Shown piece after piece: positions 12,901-23,819 of a stretch of DNA of 64,000 nucleotides (positions within the stretch are counted from its first letter, which is position 1; the number at the start of each line of letters is the position of its first letter). Source of the DNA: Schistosoma haematobium (Eukaryota > Platyhelminthes > Trematoda > Strigeidida > Schistosomatidae); the NCBI RefSeq assembly GCF_000699445.3, contig NC_067199.1, positions 36,936,902 to 37,000,901 on the forward strand, given 5' to 3'. The notes beneath the pieces are model-generated. The model was not told where the DNA came from. It made no database searches and worked only from the letters and a program-made list of their open reading frames with translations. The position numbers and the translations under genes were made by a program.

Positions 12901-15900
12901 GAGTGTCTTAGTTTACATCAAGGACTGACCTTAGTTAAACAATCATTGGAAAGCAAAAAGCACTAGAAAAATATTCTGTACTTGTATTCGCAACCCCATT
13001 ATGGTCAGTCCATGCTGCAAACTATGAAATCCAACGTTCCTTACAAACTCCCTGTATTAATTATAATCATATGATCATTAGTGACTGATTCCGAGCATCG
13101 AATTACGGAATTCTGTTGAGAAAGCGTGACCAGTGGAGTTTTACTATGTCAAGCGTGAGGCAGTCAATCATCAATAGCAGTGCAAAATAGTTGAGTGATA
13201 TCCCGAATTAACTGAGGTTTTATATGCAAAATATTCGATGTCAGCTTAGTGATTTGAAGTTTAGGCACTCATCACGAGACTTAAAGACTTTTTTTCAATC
13301 CCAACTGTGTTTGTGTGCTACTGAGAAGTCTCATAGTGGGACAGAATATCTGTTCAACTCTTCCTGGCTTTCAGTGGTTTCTAACTAAGATCAGTCATCA
13401 ATGCAGACTACAAAACGAAAATAAGTAGTTGATCACATAAGATCCAGTAGATAAAGTATCCATCTTGTTAATGCAAAGTTGTAATTCCTTCTGTTAAATT
13501 ACTGAAACAAATAAGTCCAGTACAAAATTTGATAATGTAATCAACAGATTTATATTAATGTTTTAAAAAAATCGAAATGATAGACAAAATTAATACAACT
13601 ATAAGCTTATATAATGTAGAGCGAGACTATCAGTCACCTTTGTTTTAGTTTTTAATGCTGTTCATAGAATAAGAATACATTTTATCTGCAGATCCAAGTT
13701 TACTTTATTTATTTAAACCAAATTGAATGTAGAAGTATAAAACATACTTTTGTCTACTACAGTTATCACTAAAATCTTTGATTGGATTGGATGTAAGTTT
13801 AGTATTTCAAAGAAAAGTTATTTGATTATTCAATAAAGAAGTTTTATCATGATCATTTTGTAAAGTTGATTCAACAATCAGTTAGAATTTCTTTTTAACT
13901 TAGAAAATGTAATTTAACTAAGATATAAGAAATTTAGAGAAATATCACTAATGCTTCAATCATGAATACTGGAATCTATTCTTACTAGAAGTAAATCTTG
14001 ACGGAATGTTGAGTTGTATTAAAAAGAAAGAACAAGTCACCTATGCATATTTTAGTTATCTTACAGCGACAAAAACTGCTTAAGCATTCTAACGTTACCA
14101 TGGTTCATGAAAGAATTAAATATGACGCGTTGAACCATGGACCACATATTCTGGATTTACTTACTTACGCCTGTTACTCCCGAAGGAGCATAGGCCGCCG
14201 ACCAGCATTCTCCAACCCACTCTGTCCTGGGCCTTCATTTCTCGTTTCATCCAATTCTTGTTTATTTTTCTCATGTCTATCTCCATTTCCCGGCCTAATG
14301 TGTTCTTTAGTCTTCCCCTTCTCCTCCTTTGGCCTTGAGGATTCCATGTGAGGGCTTGTCTTGTGACGCAATTGGGTGCTTTCCTCAATCTGTGTCCTAT
14401 CCACTTCCAGCGCTTCTTTCTAATTTCTTCCTCCGCTGGGATCTGGTTATGTTCTGGATTTACTGAGAAGTTATCATCTGATAAATTTTTATCTTAATTG
14501 ACTCAAACATGAAAAGTAAAGGCATCTCATCTTAACGTTCCGTTATGTAATACGAAATAACTGTATGCTGTATACAGAGAATGAACGTTGATCAAGTTTA
14601 GGTAACTTAAAGTGGTTTCGCCGATTTTGGTTTAATTTGTAACTTGTATTCACAATATCGTAATCTCATTTGAGGCATCACTGGTAATCGAGGGGTAAAG
14701 GATATCTGTTTCGTCCTAGTGTGAAACTTTCACAGAAAATATGACTCCATCAGAGACTGGACCAGAATCTTCAGATATTGGGAAGAACGCTTAAGCATTA
14801 GAATCACTGGGTCGACATCCAGTATTACAAATTTAACTTCAATCAATCCGAGCTATAGCGAGACAACCATACATTCCCATCGATAACAACTGTTCCACTT
14901 CTGACATGTCTCCATCAATCACAATTTATCAACAGAACTTCAGAAACATTGAAATAAGTCACTAGTGAGCTAACTGTGGTAACTTGACATCGCATGCACT
15001 ATGCTGAGATGTGAGATTGTCGACAGGAATCCCCAGACCAAGTTTTGATGCACTTGGTACTTATTATAAATGTATACCTGTAATTTTGAGGGAGCTGATG
15101 CTCCCCAGTGGATTCGACCCTACATTACCCATCTTAGCAGTCCTAAGTAACACGTTAACAATGAACTATTTCGGAGCTGATGCCAAGTCTTTTAGACTAG
15201 TGGCCACGTAGCAACCTAGTCAATAGAATTCTATTAGGACTACACAAGCACGACTTTAGACATTAAATGGTCGAATGTAGAATTATGAAACAAACTTTCA
15301 TTTACTGCAGTTTTCAGTAGACTCTTTATTGGGAAAGAACGTAAGTTTAGTATTATTTGATCATTACATAAAGAAGTTTTATGATTATCATTACGTAAAG
15401 TCGATTCAACATTCAGTTAAAATTTCCTTTTAACTTAGAAAATGTAATTTAACTAAGATAAAGGAAGTTTGGTGAAATTTAAACACAATACATTTCCAAA
15501 ATGAAAAGAAATTTTAAAAAGAAGCGGATTATATCATTACTGTTACACATGTGACACACAATTATAGCTGATTGATTTACTCATCGAACAAAGAACTGGA
15601 TAATATCAGTAATGTTTCAAGCATGACTATATGAAGAAACCGCATGACTTTTTATGTCATTGATAGGAATCTATTCGTACTAGAAGTAAATCTTGATGGA
15701 ATGTTGAGTTGTATCTAAAAAAAGAAACACGTCACCTATGCATATTTTAGTTATATCAACAACAACTGCTTAAGCATTCTAACGTTACCATGGTTCATGA
15801 AAGAATTAAAATTCTACACTCTTCTTATACATATCAATCAATGCTATTTACATAAATGGTAATAAATGAAATTAATGCTTGAAACAAGATCTTTAGTTCT

Positions 15901-18900
15901 ATTTGAATGTAACAAGAGTGAAAATGAACTTTGCAATGAATCTATAAAAACATTACTGATTTCAATTGTGATAGACATACAGAGAAGAGGAAATGATAGT
16001 ATTATCGATTAGGTGAAACACTGGATTATAAGAAGTGAAACTTATTCTAATTAACTATTCCTCTCCACTTTAAGCAACCGAACATAAGACACTCATAATA
16101 CTAATGTTCTTTAGTCTCTGACAAAAATTACAAATGTTAGCACATTCATCTTTTATCTGATTTAGCTGAAAGAATACGTGGTCCCAAGGGTCCTGACGTT
16201 GATTTATCTGACTGTGAGTACTGAAGTATATATCTATTAATGATCTGGATTTTATTCTTATGTCTTATTTGAAATGATGATCATTCGGTAAAAGGCTCTG
16301 TTTATGTTAGTTCTCACAATCTTTTTTATTGATCGTAAATGATCACTTAAGATTTTGTTGATATTGTCCGAAAAGTTTGCTGTTGAGATTTTTTACTTTG
16401 AAATGAGTCAGACAAAAGTTTGGTAATAAAGCATTAAGAAATCAGTAGTAGCGTCATCACTTTATAATGTGATGCGGTAACTACTAAGCGTCATTCATGT
16501 ACACATGAACTGTTTTATTTATTTTAATCAGTCATGTTTCTATTAGTCTGAAACATATATCTATAGACTGGTTTTCTACGACTGGTTTAAATACTGTAGC
16601 CATGTAGTTAATGGCTTAGAGTCCGATGGGCTTTGTTTACATCTAAGTTGAGAAAATAAATCGATCTATCAAGTTATCTAAGAAATTAAGTTCAGTGCAC
16701 AATATGTTTTATAACCTTTAAATCAGCAAGAAAGCATTTCTGAAAACATAAGGATATTTGAGTCTGTTGACAAATACATGAATCGGAACTATTAATGTAG
16801 TCTATGCTGCTTTTGTTGACAGACATAAGTAGTACGTAACACCAATCGGAAGTAGAACGTTTGCCTGAAGAAGATTAGGAAGGTTTAATTGAAGAAAACA
16901 GAAAATGATTGTAATAACAACGGAATTGAAAGAATTATGAAGCATGTAAAGGAGAACTGAAGGAAGATGTGTAAATGATGTATTTGATGTATGATTTTGA
17001 CATTTTGTGAAAACATTCTGTAACTTGGCATTGAATAGTGAATTGGTTGTCCCTACCAATTCTTCGTTCATATCAAAGAAAGCTGTCAATCTTAGTTCGT
17101 GATGTAATCTTCAATGTCGTGAATTTAATCGAAACCTTCGTTTGTAGCAAATTCAAATATAATTGATTGTTTTAATCCATCTGGATTTGGTAAGCATAAA
17201 AGAAACTTTTATTGGCTTTAGTTCTCGGCTTGTTTTTTGGTGGGAACGAGAGTAAGTTTATTTGCTGGTTGAAATATTCTCAAGTATTGAGCTCAATTCA
17301 TGAATTTAGTCATTCTGCTAGTAATACTATCTTACATAATAATAATGCTAGGAATTTTTATGTCTTGAAACCATCTGACCAATATTATGTGCTAAGTCAC
17401 CAACCAGAATACTGATTACACTCAGGTTTGTTTCGCGCACATTATTTACTCTACAGCTTACTATCTGTGACTTGCCTAATAACACGTCCGACCATCATGA
17501 GTGACCTTGAGTCGACAGCTAAGTCTCCTTCTATGCTGAACCTTGAATCCAGAAGTAGCAGCCAGACTCTACTATATTTATATTCCAATCAGACGTGGTT
17601 TATATACCGGCACACCGGACCACAATACATGATAAATTGAAAAATAACAATTATACATAAACAAACCAAAGGTGACCGTGAATAGGCAAGACTATGACTA
17701 CTAGACTGCTTACAAATTAGGAACAGTAATTAAACATGACAGTAGTTAGTGTATCAATCAAGAGCTTATTATAATAGCGGGATGTATATACAATGTAGTC
17801 TAGTTACTCAGTAATTATACAACAAATTATAATTAGTAATTAATCGAAAGACCAATATCAACTACTATAATATTCGTTACTTTATAGTACTAATAAAGAG
17901 CGGATACTTGAGCAATTTATCTACTTCAAATTAGTTCGTATGACATGAAGTTAATCAACTTATTCTTCTTTTAAAAATGTACCATTGAGAAATGCAGTTC
18001 ATGCTCTTCAAGCCCCATTCCTTTCTACAGACTTTCTGAGTTTAGTGATAATCTGAAACTATCTAGTTTTCTTATCTCGTACATAATCACATTAAAATAT
18101 GCACATAACGTTCACTCAGTGTCAGCGATATTTTATTAACCGTTGTCGTCAAAAATAAACCTGAATAATGGGATTATTTTTTAAAATGAACACAATGGAG
18201 AGATCACATTTATTCCTTCTACTACTTTTGCTATAAGTCTTTAAAGTTATTACTTGAAACTAAGCAGTGATTACAGAGTAAACTCTACAAAGGACTAGAT
18301 ATATAAATACTTTCAGTATGACTTTCAGATGTTCCTTACAATATCACAATACTGAGCATTTCAGATAATCCATAAAGCAGTTAAAATGAACTAAAACAAA
18401 TGTATACTCACTGCAACGAATGTTCAGTAACGATTACTTCAAATATGTATGACTGTGTTTGATATTCCTTTATATTCTAAGAAAACTGTGCAAAGGGAAT
18501 ACTAAATGTATCGACAGTGTTTAATCTCTAACATATATAAGTGTATATAAAACAATAAATTATATCAATTTTGTATTTCACTTAATTTGGAAGGAAAACA
18601 TAATGGTAGAAGGAGCAGAGGCGGTGGTGGTGGCGGTGGTAATGGAGGCCGTAAGTTTAGACATTTAACAGAACTGATGAATCCATTTTTTTATATTCTA
18701 CATATAAAATAAAAGGTGTACTGTGGAAATTGTCACTTATCAAGTTTCATAATATTCTTTTAATTGTTAGTTAATAATTGTTCAGAAATTTATGAATACC
18801 GATAGTTTTTCTATCTCAAAAATTATTTCCCACTGTAAAAACAACCACCAGTCATAATATTACAAGATTACAGATATTAGCATCTACCTTAAGTGTTTGA

Positions 18901-19682
18901 AATAATGGGCCAAATTTGCAAACAAGTTGATTGTTTTTGAAGTTTAGATATATAGTTTTTAACGACTAACCTTTTATGTGGATAACATGATCAGAATCCA
19001 TTTCATTCCGAATTGAGATTTTCCATTACTTCACATTTGTTGATTTAGTTTGTACTTATAGCTGATAAATGAAATGGCACAAGTCCATGAAGTCACTGAA
19101 AAGTGGACTGAGCCATGTTGGTAGGTGTAGACTACCTATTTGAGGACCTCGAGATGATAACAAACGATGGTTAGAGACCCTGAATGTCATGGCTCAAAAT
19201 CGTTTGCAATGGCGCAAGTGTATCCACTGTTTGTGCTCTCCCAAATTCTAATCTTCTGAATTCTTCATATCCCTTATTTTTCTTCCAAATTTATTTCACT
19301 GTATTGTACTCCTTGAATAACATCTTCAAACCCTAATCTTTCCGATTACTGCTTATACTCTTACTACCTCTACCACTACGGAATTTGAGTCGACAACTGC
19401 ATCTCTGTGCTAATGTGGTATAGCAACTCGAACTGATGTACGTACGTACAAAGTTCTACGTTGTTACTGACTGACTGATAAATGAAATCAATTGAAACAT
19501 ACGAAGACAATCGTTTGAAAATAAGGTCATCAAAATGAATTGATTTAATAACTGTGGAATATTAAAAAATCCTAATTCTGGATGGAAGTAGGTGTTGATA
19601 ACGTTATTCATACTGGTGGAATCTCTAACCAATTAGATTATCTATTTCAGAGAATTCAAGAACACAGAAAGTTAAAGTATGA
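6976..19682 (+). CDS. Micro-exon gene (MEG-like): small secreted protein
   Basis: Proposed CDS: join(6976-7033, 9351-9356, 11955-11960, 13763-13792, 15311-15340, 16166-16213, 17148-17189, 17222-17251, 18594-18650, 19651-19682). Sizes are 58, 6, 6, 30, 30, 48, 42, 30, 57 and 32 nt; total 339 nt, 112 aa plus TGA at 19,680. Exon 1 encodes a typical signal peptide ([19 protein letters not shown]). Every internal exon is a multiple of 3, every junction is phase 1, and no in-frame stop appears. Donors are GTAAGA, GTGAGT, GTAAGA, GTAAGT, GTAAGT, GTGAGT, GTAAGC, GTAAGT and GTAAGT. The best acceptors are those at 9,350 and 11,954; the weakest is at 18,593 (TTTGGAAG). Exon 9 codes a Gly run after RRSR. 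Schistosome micro-exon genes have this architecture: a signal peptide, symmetric micro-exons, and secretion from gland or gut cells. I cannot name the family. Some internal exons may be missed or skipped, and the 42-bp exon (followed by a 32-bp intron) is the least certain. Confidence 0.72.
7872..8052. repeat. Inverted repeat with a hammerhead-like motif (Penelope end-like)
   Basis: Two arms of about 75 bp (7,872-7,955 and 7,978-8,052) are imperfect inverted copies separated by an A/T spacer. Each carries a motif read on one strand as CTGAAGAAGTG(A/G)CTT followed by GA(A/G)TTA(C/T)GAAAC, which resembles hammerhead core boxes with one extra A. Similar motifs occur at ends of Penelope-like elements. 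It lies in intron 1 of the micro-exon gene. The assignment is tentative. Confidence 0.4.
8060..8435 (-). mobile_element. Hammerhead SINE copy with inverted 3' tail
   Basis: A minus-strand monomer contains the tRNA-like part (antisense B box at about 8,208-8,222) and the ribozyme region. It is fused at 8,382 to a plus-strand copy of the element's 3' end (8,383-8,435). The join falls on CCAGG, present in both partners, which suggests microhomology template switching. The ribozyme core has C3 changed to G (GTGAGGA), so cleavage is expected to be lost. Confidence 0.8.
8744..9262 (-). mobile_element. CR1/Perere-like LINE, 5'-truncated 3' end
   Basis: The minus-strand frame 9,252-8,992 reads the C-terminal end of a schistosome LINE polyprotein ([11 protein letters not shown], then [15 protein letters not shown], then a short hydrophobic end and stop). 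The 3' UTR and A/T-rich tail follow down to 8,744. The tail resembles that of the repeats at 20,490 and 23,350. It is inserted antisense in intron 1 of the micro-exon gene. Confidence 0.75.
9447..9935 (+). mobile_element. Hammerhead SINE, full-length monomer with 5' foldback
   Basis: 9,447-9,567 is a near-perfect hairpin made of inverted copies of the element's 3' end. Then comes the complete plus-strand monomer: a 5' unique part, a tRNA-like segment with A box near 9,753 and B box GGGTTCGAATTTC near 9,797, a degraded ribozyme (CTTCTGAGTA in place of the first core box), and the 3' tail. The inverted join falls on a shared CATG. Confidence 0.82.
10737..11035. repeat. Interspersed repeat family A, copy 1
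   Basis: Homologous to 16,797-17,078 and more distantly to 24,350-24,620. The shared landmarks are GTTGACAGA(T/C)ATAAGTAGTA at the left and TTGGTTGTCCC...ACCAATTCTTCGTTCA at the right. It has no coding potential. I do not recognise its class. Confidence 0.6.
11256..11687. mobile_element. Hammerhead SINE, head-to-head inverted dimer
   Basis: A minus-strand copy (11,256 to about 11,490) is followed directly by a plus-strand copy (about 11,490-11,687). Both halves keep a tRNA-like B box and the ribozyme region. The plus-half ribozyme has GAAAC changed to AAAAC after stem II. The junction (cgaaattgcgg then tcaagcg) is the same as in the dimer at 40,366-40,790. Confidence 0.8.
12091..12310 (+). 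mobile_element. S-alpha (Sm-alpha) type repeat with hammerhead region
   Basis: A tRNA-like segment contains the B-box-like GGTTTCGAGTCCC (about 12,153). It is followed by a hammerhead at about 12,196-12,250: CTGACGA at 12,206-12,212, stem II GTCC/GGAC, and the stem I half ATCCAG pairing with TTGGAT. The second core box is GAGA rather than GAAA (12,227-12,230), so the ribozyme is probably inactive. The S-alpha family is known in Schistosoma to encode type I hammerheads. Confidence 0.8.
13070..13402 (+). mobile_element. Old, highly diverged hammerhead SINE copy
   Basis: The landmarks of the SINE are recognisable in order: AGTGACTGATT, GACCAGTGGAGTT, a decayed tRNA-like segment, then TACTGAGAAGTCTCATAGTGGGACA replacing the ribozyme and the 3' end. 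Much older than the other copies. Confidence 0.5.
13763..14130 (+). repeat. Duplicated micro-exon unit A (30-bp exon plus downstream intron)
   Basis: The 30-bp exon 13,763-13,792 and about 340 bp of following intron are repeated at 15,311-15,815. Shared intron blocks include TTAACTTAGAAAATGTAATT and AACGTTACCATGGTTCATGA. Unit B contains an extra stretch of about 130 bp. Confidence 0.8.
14149..14463 (-). mobile_element. RTE LINE 3' fragment with 12-bp target-site duplication
   Basis: 14,161-14,451 is the antisense 3' end of the RTE family, starting with its TTACTTAC tail and encoding the [16 protein letters not shown] region with one frameshift. It is flanked by perfect 12-bp repeats TTCTGGATTTAC at 14,149-14,160 and 14,452-14,463. 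This is the expected signature of target-primed reverse transcription with 5' truncation. Confidence 0.88.
14680..14975 (-). mobile_element. Old, diverged hammerhead SINE copy
   Basis: Antisense landmarks are decayed but ordered: TTTCGTCCTAGTGTGAAAC, CGCTTAAGCATTAGA, a TTAACTTCAATCAATCC stretch and GTCACTAGTGAGC. No ribozyme core remains. Confidence 0.45.
15010..15165 (-). repeat. tRNA-related repeat family B, copy 1
   Basis: Matches 41,225-41,362: a GTCGACAGGAA start, a CTTGGTACTT segment, and ...TGAGGGAGCTGATGCTCCC. On the minus strand it holds a good Pol III B box (GGGTCGAATCC, about 15,111-15,121), suggesting a tRNA-derived SINE. Confidence 0.55.
15311..15815 (+). repeat. Duplicated micro-exon unit B (30-bp exon plus downstream intron)
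   Basis: Exon 15,311-15,340 sits exactly between an acceptor (CATTTACTGCAG) and GTAAGTTTAG. The following intron is a direct repeat of unit A at 13,763-14,130. The exon itself is less conserved between the units than the flanking intron. Confidence 0.8.
16797..17078. repeat. Interspersed repeat family A, copy 2
   Basis: Collinear with 10,737-11,035. It carries the same left landmark and the TTGGTTGTCCCTACCAATTC right landmark. The minus-strand frame 17,089-16,802 crosses this repeat and is not considered coding. Confidence 0.6.
17430..17800 (-). repeat. LTR-like repeat family C, diverged copy
   Basis: Distantly similar to 22,595-22,918 and 35,410-35,760. It shares gag-tc-cag segments and a GGTTTATATA stretch. 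Class unresolved. Confidence 0.35.
19075..19475 (+). mobile_element. LINE 3' end (polyprotein C-terminus plus 3' UTR)
   Basis: Sense remnants encode a [19 protein letters not shown] C-terminus (one residue altered by a stop). A 3' UTR follows, ending in the family motif GTACGTACGTACAAAGTTC and an ACTGACTGACTG tail. It sits in the last intron of the micro-exon gene. Confidence 0.65.
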
Positions 19683-20489
19683 ATAGATTTTGAAGATATA
19701 TGACCTTGACTAGTTGAATTCTGAGTATTTAGTAGATTTCAATAGAGATGCATATAAGGAAATAATACAATTTCTCTTTTCTCATATAACATAAATGAAT
19801 GTTATCACAGAAAGGAAACAAAGGAATTAGGAAAAGAGTTCAGCATATTCATGAATATTACACTCTAGAACAAAAATATCCTTATTGCCATGATCAGTAA
19901 AAGCTAATTTGACATTTATCATAACTGATCTTATCATAACCACATTAAAGGAATAAGTGAAGTTTTATAATTGAAAGTTTCTTAGACTTAGTTTCCTTTA
20001 TGAATTTGAATAAGACATAAGTAACATTTGAAAGAGAATAAAATGAATTCATTTGAAAGTTTGCATTAGTTGCTCATGATCTAATTCATATTAAAAAAAA
20101 TGACACAAAAGCGTTTTAGTTTATACATGTATGTGTAAGGTCATTTGAGGATAAATCCAAAAAAAACCAAACAAGTAAAGCAGTAATTACCAAGGTTTCA
20201 AAAACTAATGAGATGGATTATTCAATAATTTTAAATATATTTGATAAGGTTGCATAAGCTCTATGTATTGGGTGAGTGGGAACTGTGCTTGGAAAGCTAT
20301 CTTTAGAATAGATGGAATACTAATTAACCGATGGAATATTGTATAATAATAATTGTGATAATAAATAAAGAGTATATGATTAAAATATCAATTTATCATG
20401 AGGATGACTGATCAAAAGCTGTCTCTTTCTAAATTTATAAGTTTAATTTGAGCAGCATAGTCAAATATTTCCTAACATTTATTGATTTA

Positions 20490-20945
20490 AACACATAAAC
20501 ATTGGTACAAGGAGGCACCAAATATACATGCGCCATACAAATGGCTCGACTTGTGTGAGGGCTGGAATACTGCCCGGGTGCCCATACCGAAGCAGGTAGT
20601 TTCCTTAGGAGGCCACACCCGGAGTCTTTGACCTAGAAGTCTGATCCACAAGGCAGTGGAGCAACGTTAGGAGATGCGGCACCATGGTAGCCGGTGACCA
20701 ACAGTTGGTTCATACGCCACTTGTTCCTTCAGGATTCTGGAGCCCATGTGCACCATTGGTTTGGAATCAGGGTTTTCTGACTCCCATAAGTGGATCCTCC
20801 GTGTCCACCAACTCGGTTAAAGCGCCGGACATTCGCTTTTTGTCCTCTTAATTTCGTAAACAACACTACGCCACGAGAAGGCGGTTAGTATAACTTCTTT
20901 GGTAGTGGCTGTATACGCGTGGTCATGTGGGAGTATTTGGGGGCA
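20490..20945 (-). mobile_element. LINE deletion derivative: 5' module fused to 3' tail
   Basis: On the minus strand the about 400-bp 5' module also seen at 61,880-62,290 and 22,922-23,330 is joined directly to a LINE-type 3' end (tttggtgcctccttgtacc, then an A/T tail at 20,490). It has no EN or RT coding. The layout matches a non-autonomous retroposon made by internal deletion. Confidence 0.6.
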
Positions 20946-22594
20946 AGCTTTTTAACTGTCTTATTTTCAATTTATTTCTTTTGAGTTTCCGAATTACACA
21001 TTCATTACATATCAACGAAGTATTTCCTTTTTGTTGTTTTAAATGTTTGTTTCAAGTTCTTAAGCTATTGTAAGTTCTAAGAACTGATAGATCACCTTCC
21101 AAAAAAAATATCAACTACCGTACTATAATTCTTGTTCAGATTTGACTTCTTTTAACCAAAAAGTAGATTATATTGTTTTTTAAAGGGAACGATGTGATAT
21201 TTCCAATTTCTATTTTCAATTGCCCTATTTTGACTGTATAACACAAACTCCGTTTTAAAAACAAATTTAACACATCTATTACTGGAATAAGTTAAGGGTG
21301 TACATTTTCTTGTTAATCACTAGCTTTTATTGAATTGAATATACTTGCGTTCTAGACAATGATTTTACAAGTATCAAACTTTGGAATTGTTTACAGTTGC
21401 TTTAAGTCATAATTCTATGATTTTATTCAGAATTTTACATAGATATCAATTACAAGTTAAGTGCAAATCGTTGGAATAAACTTCCAAAGAGGTTTAATGC
21501 TTATGGAAAATGATTTAACAATGCGTCAATAGAATGAAGCATTTACAAAGGGATTTTACCAGTGAAAATGAAGGTTTTTTCAGTGATAGTTTTTGTGAAC
21601 CTTTATAAAATCCTAGTTTACTTTTTATTTGATGATCACTATGAAAAAAAGGCTGAAGTTACCTCTCTTATTCATAGTATCCTAGTAATGTATAACATCC
21701 AATACTTTTAACCATTTTTTTCTGTTCATTCAGCTAATGAAAGCTGAAAATCAGAGTGTAATTTTTACTAAGGGGTTTCATTTCAACCTTTTGAATTGAT
21801 AAATAATTCAGTGTCGCTTATCGCAACATGTAGTATGAAAATACAAATATATGAAGAGTATGACTTCAATTGAGTACTCTAATAAAAATTACGCTCTAAT
21901 ATGCAGCGACTACCTATTAAATAAAAGAAAAATTTTTTTTCGAAAATACTAAACATAACACACTGCTCAAATACTGAAAACGTGTTGGATTAACGTCAAA
22001 GGTAGATAGAAGGTAACACAAACTTACTAAAATACAAAACTTTAATAAGTTTCGAAATAATTTAGGACAAAGACAATCATTCCCTACATGAATTCATCTA
22101 TAAATGACCGGAATAAATACAAAACACATTCACCATCCATTGTTATTCTATATTAGATTCCCTATTTTATTAATTATCATTTTCATATATTTGTATTCAA
22201 TGAATTGTGTTTATTCTCTTTGTGATATTATTACCCATAGATTTGCTCCTTAACACAAGATAATACAATCAGAATTCAGTAGTATCATTTTGAATTAAAG
22301 TAGATCAGTATTTATTCTGAACTGAGAAGAAAAAGTTCATTTTATTCAATCAATAATCTGATCAAAATTTAAATGTTAATACATTTGTTGTTTGAGTCAA
22401 TATGGCTTGTTTTGTTTTTAATGGGGGTTAACATAAATGGGGGCATAATTTCGCAGTGAACCAATCAGAATTAAGCGAAATTTAAAAAAAAGCAGGATCG
22501 TTATGATTTTACGTCCGGCTTTTATCATGTGATTTATCCATCAATCAAAATGCGACTTATAAAATCTTCGCACTATGACAAAACCAATGACGTT
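20946..22594. other. Intergenic, AT-rich, no feature recognised
   Basis: Long AT-rich stretch with no domain-bearing frame, no convincing splice-site pairs and no repeat family that I recognise. Confidence 0.4.
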
Positions 22595-22918
22595 CAACCG
22601 GTATGAGCAGTCTAGTGTCCTTATTGATCCTATGTCCACCTAGCCCGTCCACTTGAGTCCAGAACACAAGCACCAGCTTCTGCAATATGAATCATTTATT
22701 TCAAACATACTCGGTTTATATATCAACCAGACAGACCTCAACGCACCATAAAATAGAAAATAACATTTGTACACAATAAAGCCAAAAAGTGGCTGTGAAC
22801 GTGGGAGGCAGTAGTCAATAAACTGAACATAGCTTAAGAACCGTAAATTGTACAATAATAATATATAGGTTAAAATGAAGCTTATAATAGTAAGAATATA
22901 AATATACATAATCTAACT
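22595..22918 (-). repeat. LTR-like repeat family C, copy 2
   Basis: Collinear with 35,410-35,760. On the minus strand it contains AATAAA within TTTGAAATAAATGATTC, followed about 25 bp later by GCTGGTGCTTGTGTTCTGG. This is arranged like the R/U5 part of an LTR, but no paired LTR or internal region was found. Confidence 0.45.
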
Positions 22919-22921
22919 ATT

Positions 22922-23395
22922 GAATTCCCCCAACTGCCCTGGTACTGCCGAGAATGGGGAGAGTTCCACTCTCCCTCTCGAAATGCTCTCACATGGCCAC
23001 GCGTATATAGTCTCTGCCAGGGAAGTCCTACTCACTGCCTTCTCGTGGTGGGGGTGTTGTTTACGAAAATGAGAGGACGAAAAGCGAATGTCCGACACCT
23101 TAACCGGATTCCAAACCAATGGTGCACACGGGCTCAAGAATCCTGCGGGAACAAATGGCGTGTGAACCAATTGTTGGTCACCGGCTTCCATGGGACTGCA
23201 TCTCCTTACGATGCTCCACTGCCTTGTGGATCAGACCTTCAGGTCGAAGGCTCTGGGAGTGGCTCCCTAAGATAACCACCTGCTTCGGTTTGGGTACCCG
23301 GGCAGTATTTCAGCCCTCACACATATCGAATGGGATTTGTGTGGCTCATATGTATTTGGTGCCTCCTTGTACCAATATCTATGTGTTAAAATAAT
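22922..23395 (+). mobile_element. LINE deletion derivative: 5' module fused to 3' tail
   Basis: Sense copy of the 20,490-20,945 structure. The 5' module (GAGAGGACGAAAAGCGAATG, then CCAAACCAATGGTGCACA) runs to GGCAGTATTTCAGCCC. A LINE 3' end (TTGGTGCCTCCTTGTACC) follows, with an A-rich tail at 23,395. Confidence 0.6.
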
Positions 23396-23819
23396 TAAAA
23401 AATAAAATAAAATTATTGAATATTTATACCATAAGAATGTATAGATAATATTAGTCAATTAATATGTCTCAGGAGTTACTCGTGATTTAATCTTCGCTCG
23501 GATATAACGAGAACCTTTGTGTTTTATTGTATAAAATGCACAATAGAAATGTTCATGGGATGTTTAAAAGTATGAGGAAAATGTTTTGTTTATTTTCATA
23601 AAGTGAAAATAATGCTTTTAAACAGAGTCAAATGTGTCCCTCTTTCTATGTAAACTATACATGACATATAAACTAACGAGTTTTGTTTCGTTTGTTTATT
23701 TTTTCTTCTGAATAAATACAAACGAATCACATTGTTAATAGTCCACTGAATAATAGGCGAGCTACTAAAGTAGGAACAATAAAACAGATAACAATTTTTA
23801 CGTGTGAATTCTTCATATC

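Noticed and set aside
16802..17089. 95-codon minus-strand open frame
   Set aside because: Runs through interspersed repeat family A, and the other copies do not keep it open.
17190..17221. Possibility that the 42-bp and 30-bp exons are one exon with the 32 bp between them retained
   Set aside because: Retaining 32 bp would break the phase-1 frame; the segment has good GT...AG ends, and other introns in the window are of similar size.
22640..22909. 89-codon hydrophobic minus-strand open frame
   Set aside because: Lies inside LTR-like repeat C; the homologous frame at 35,551-35,733 has a different sequence and ends early.
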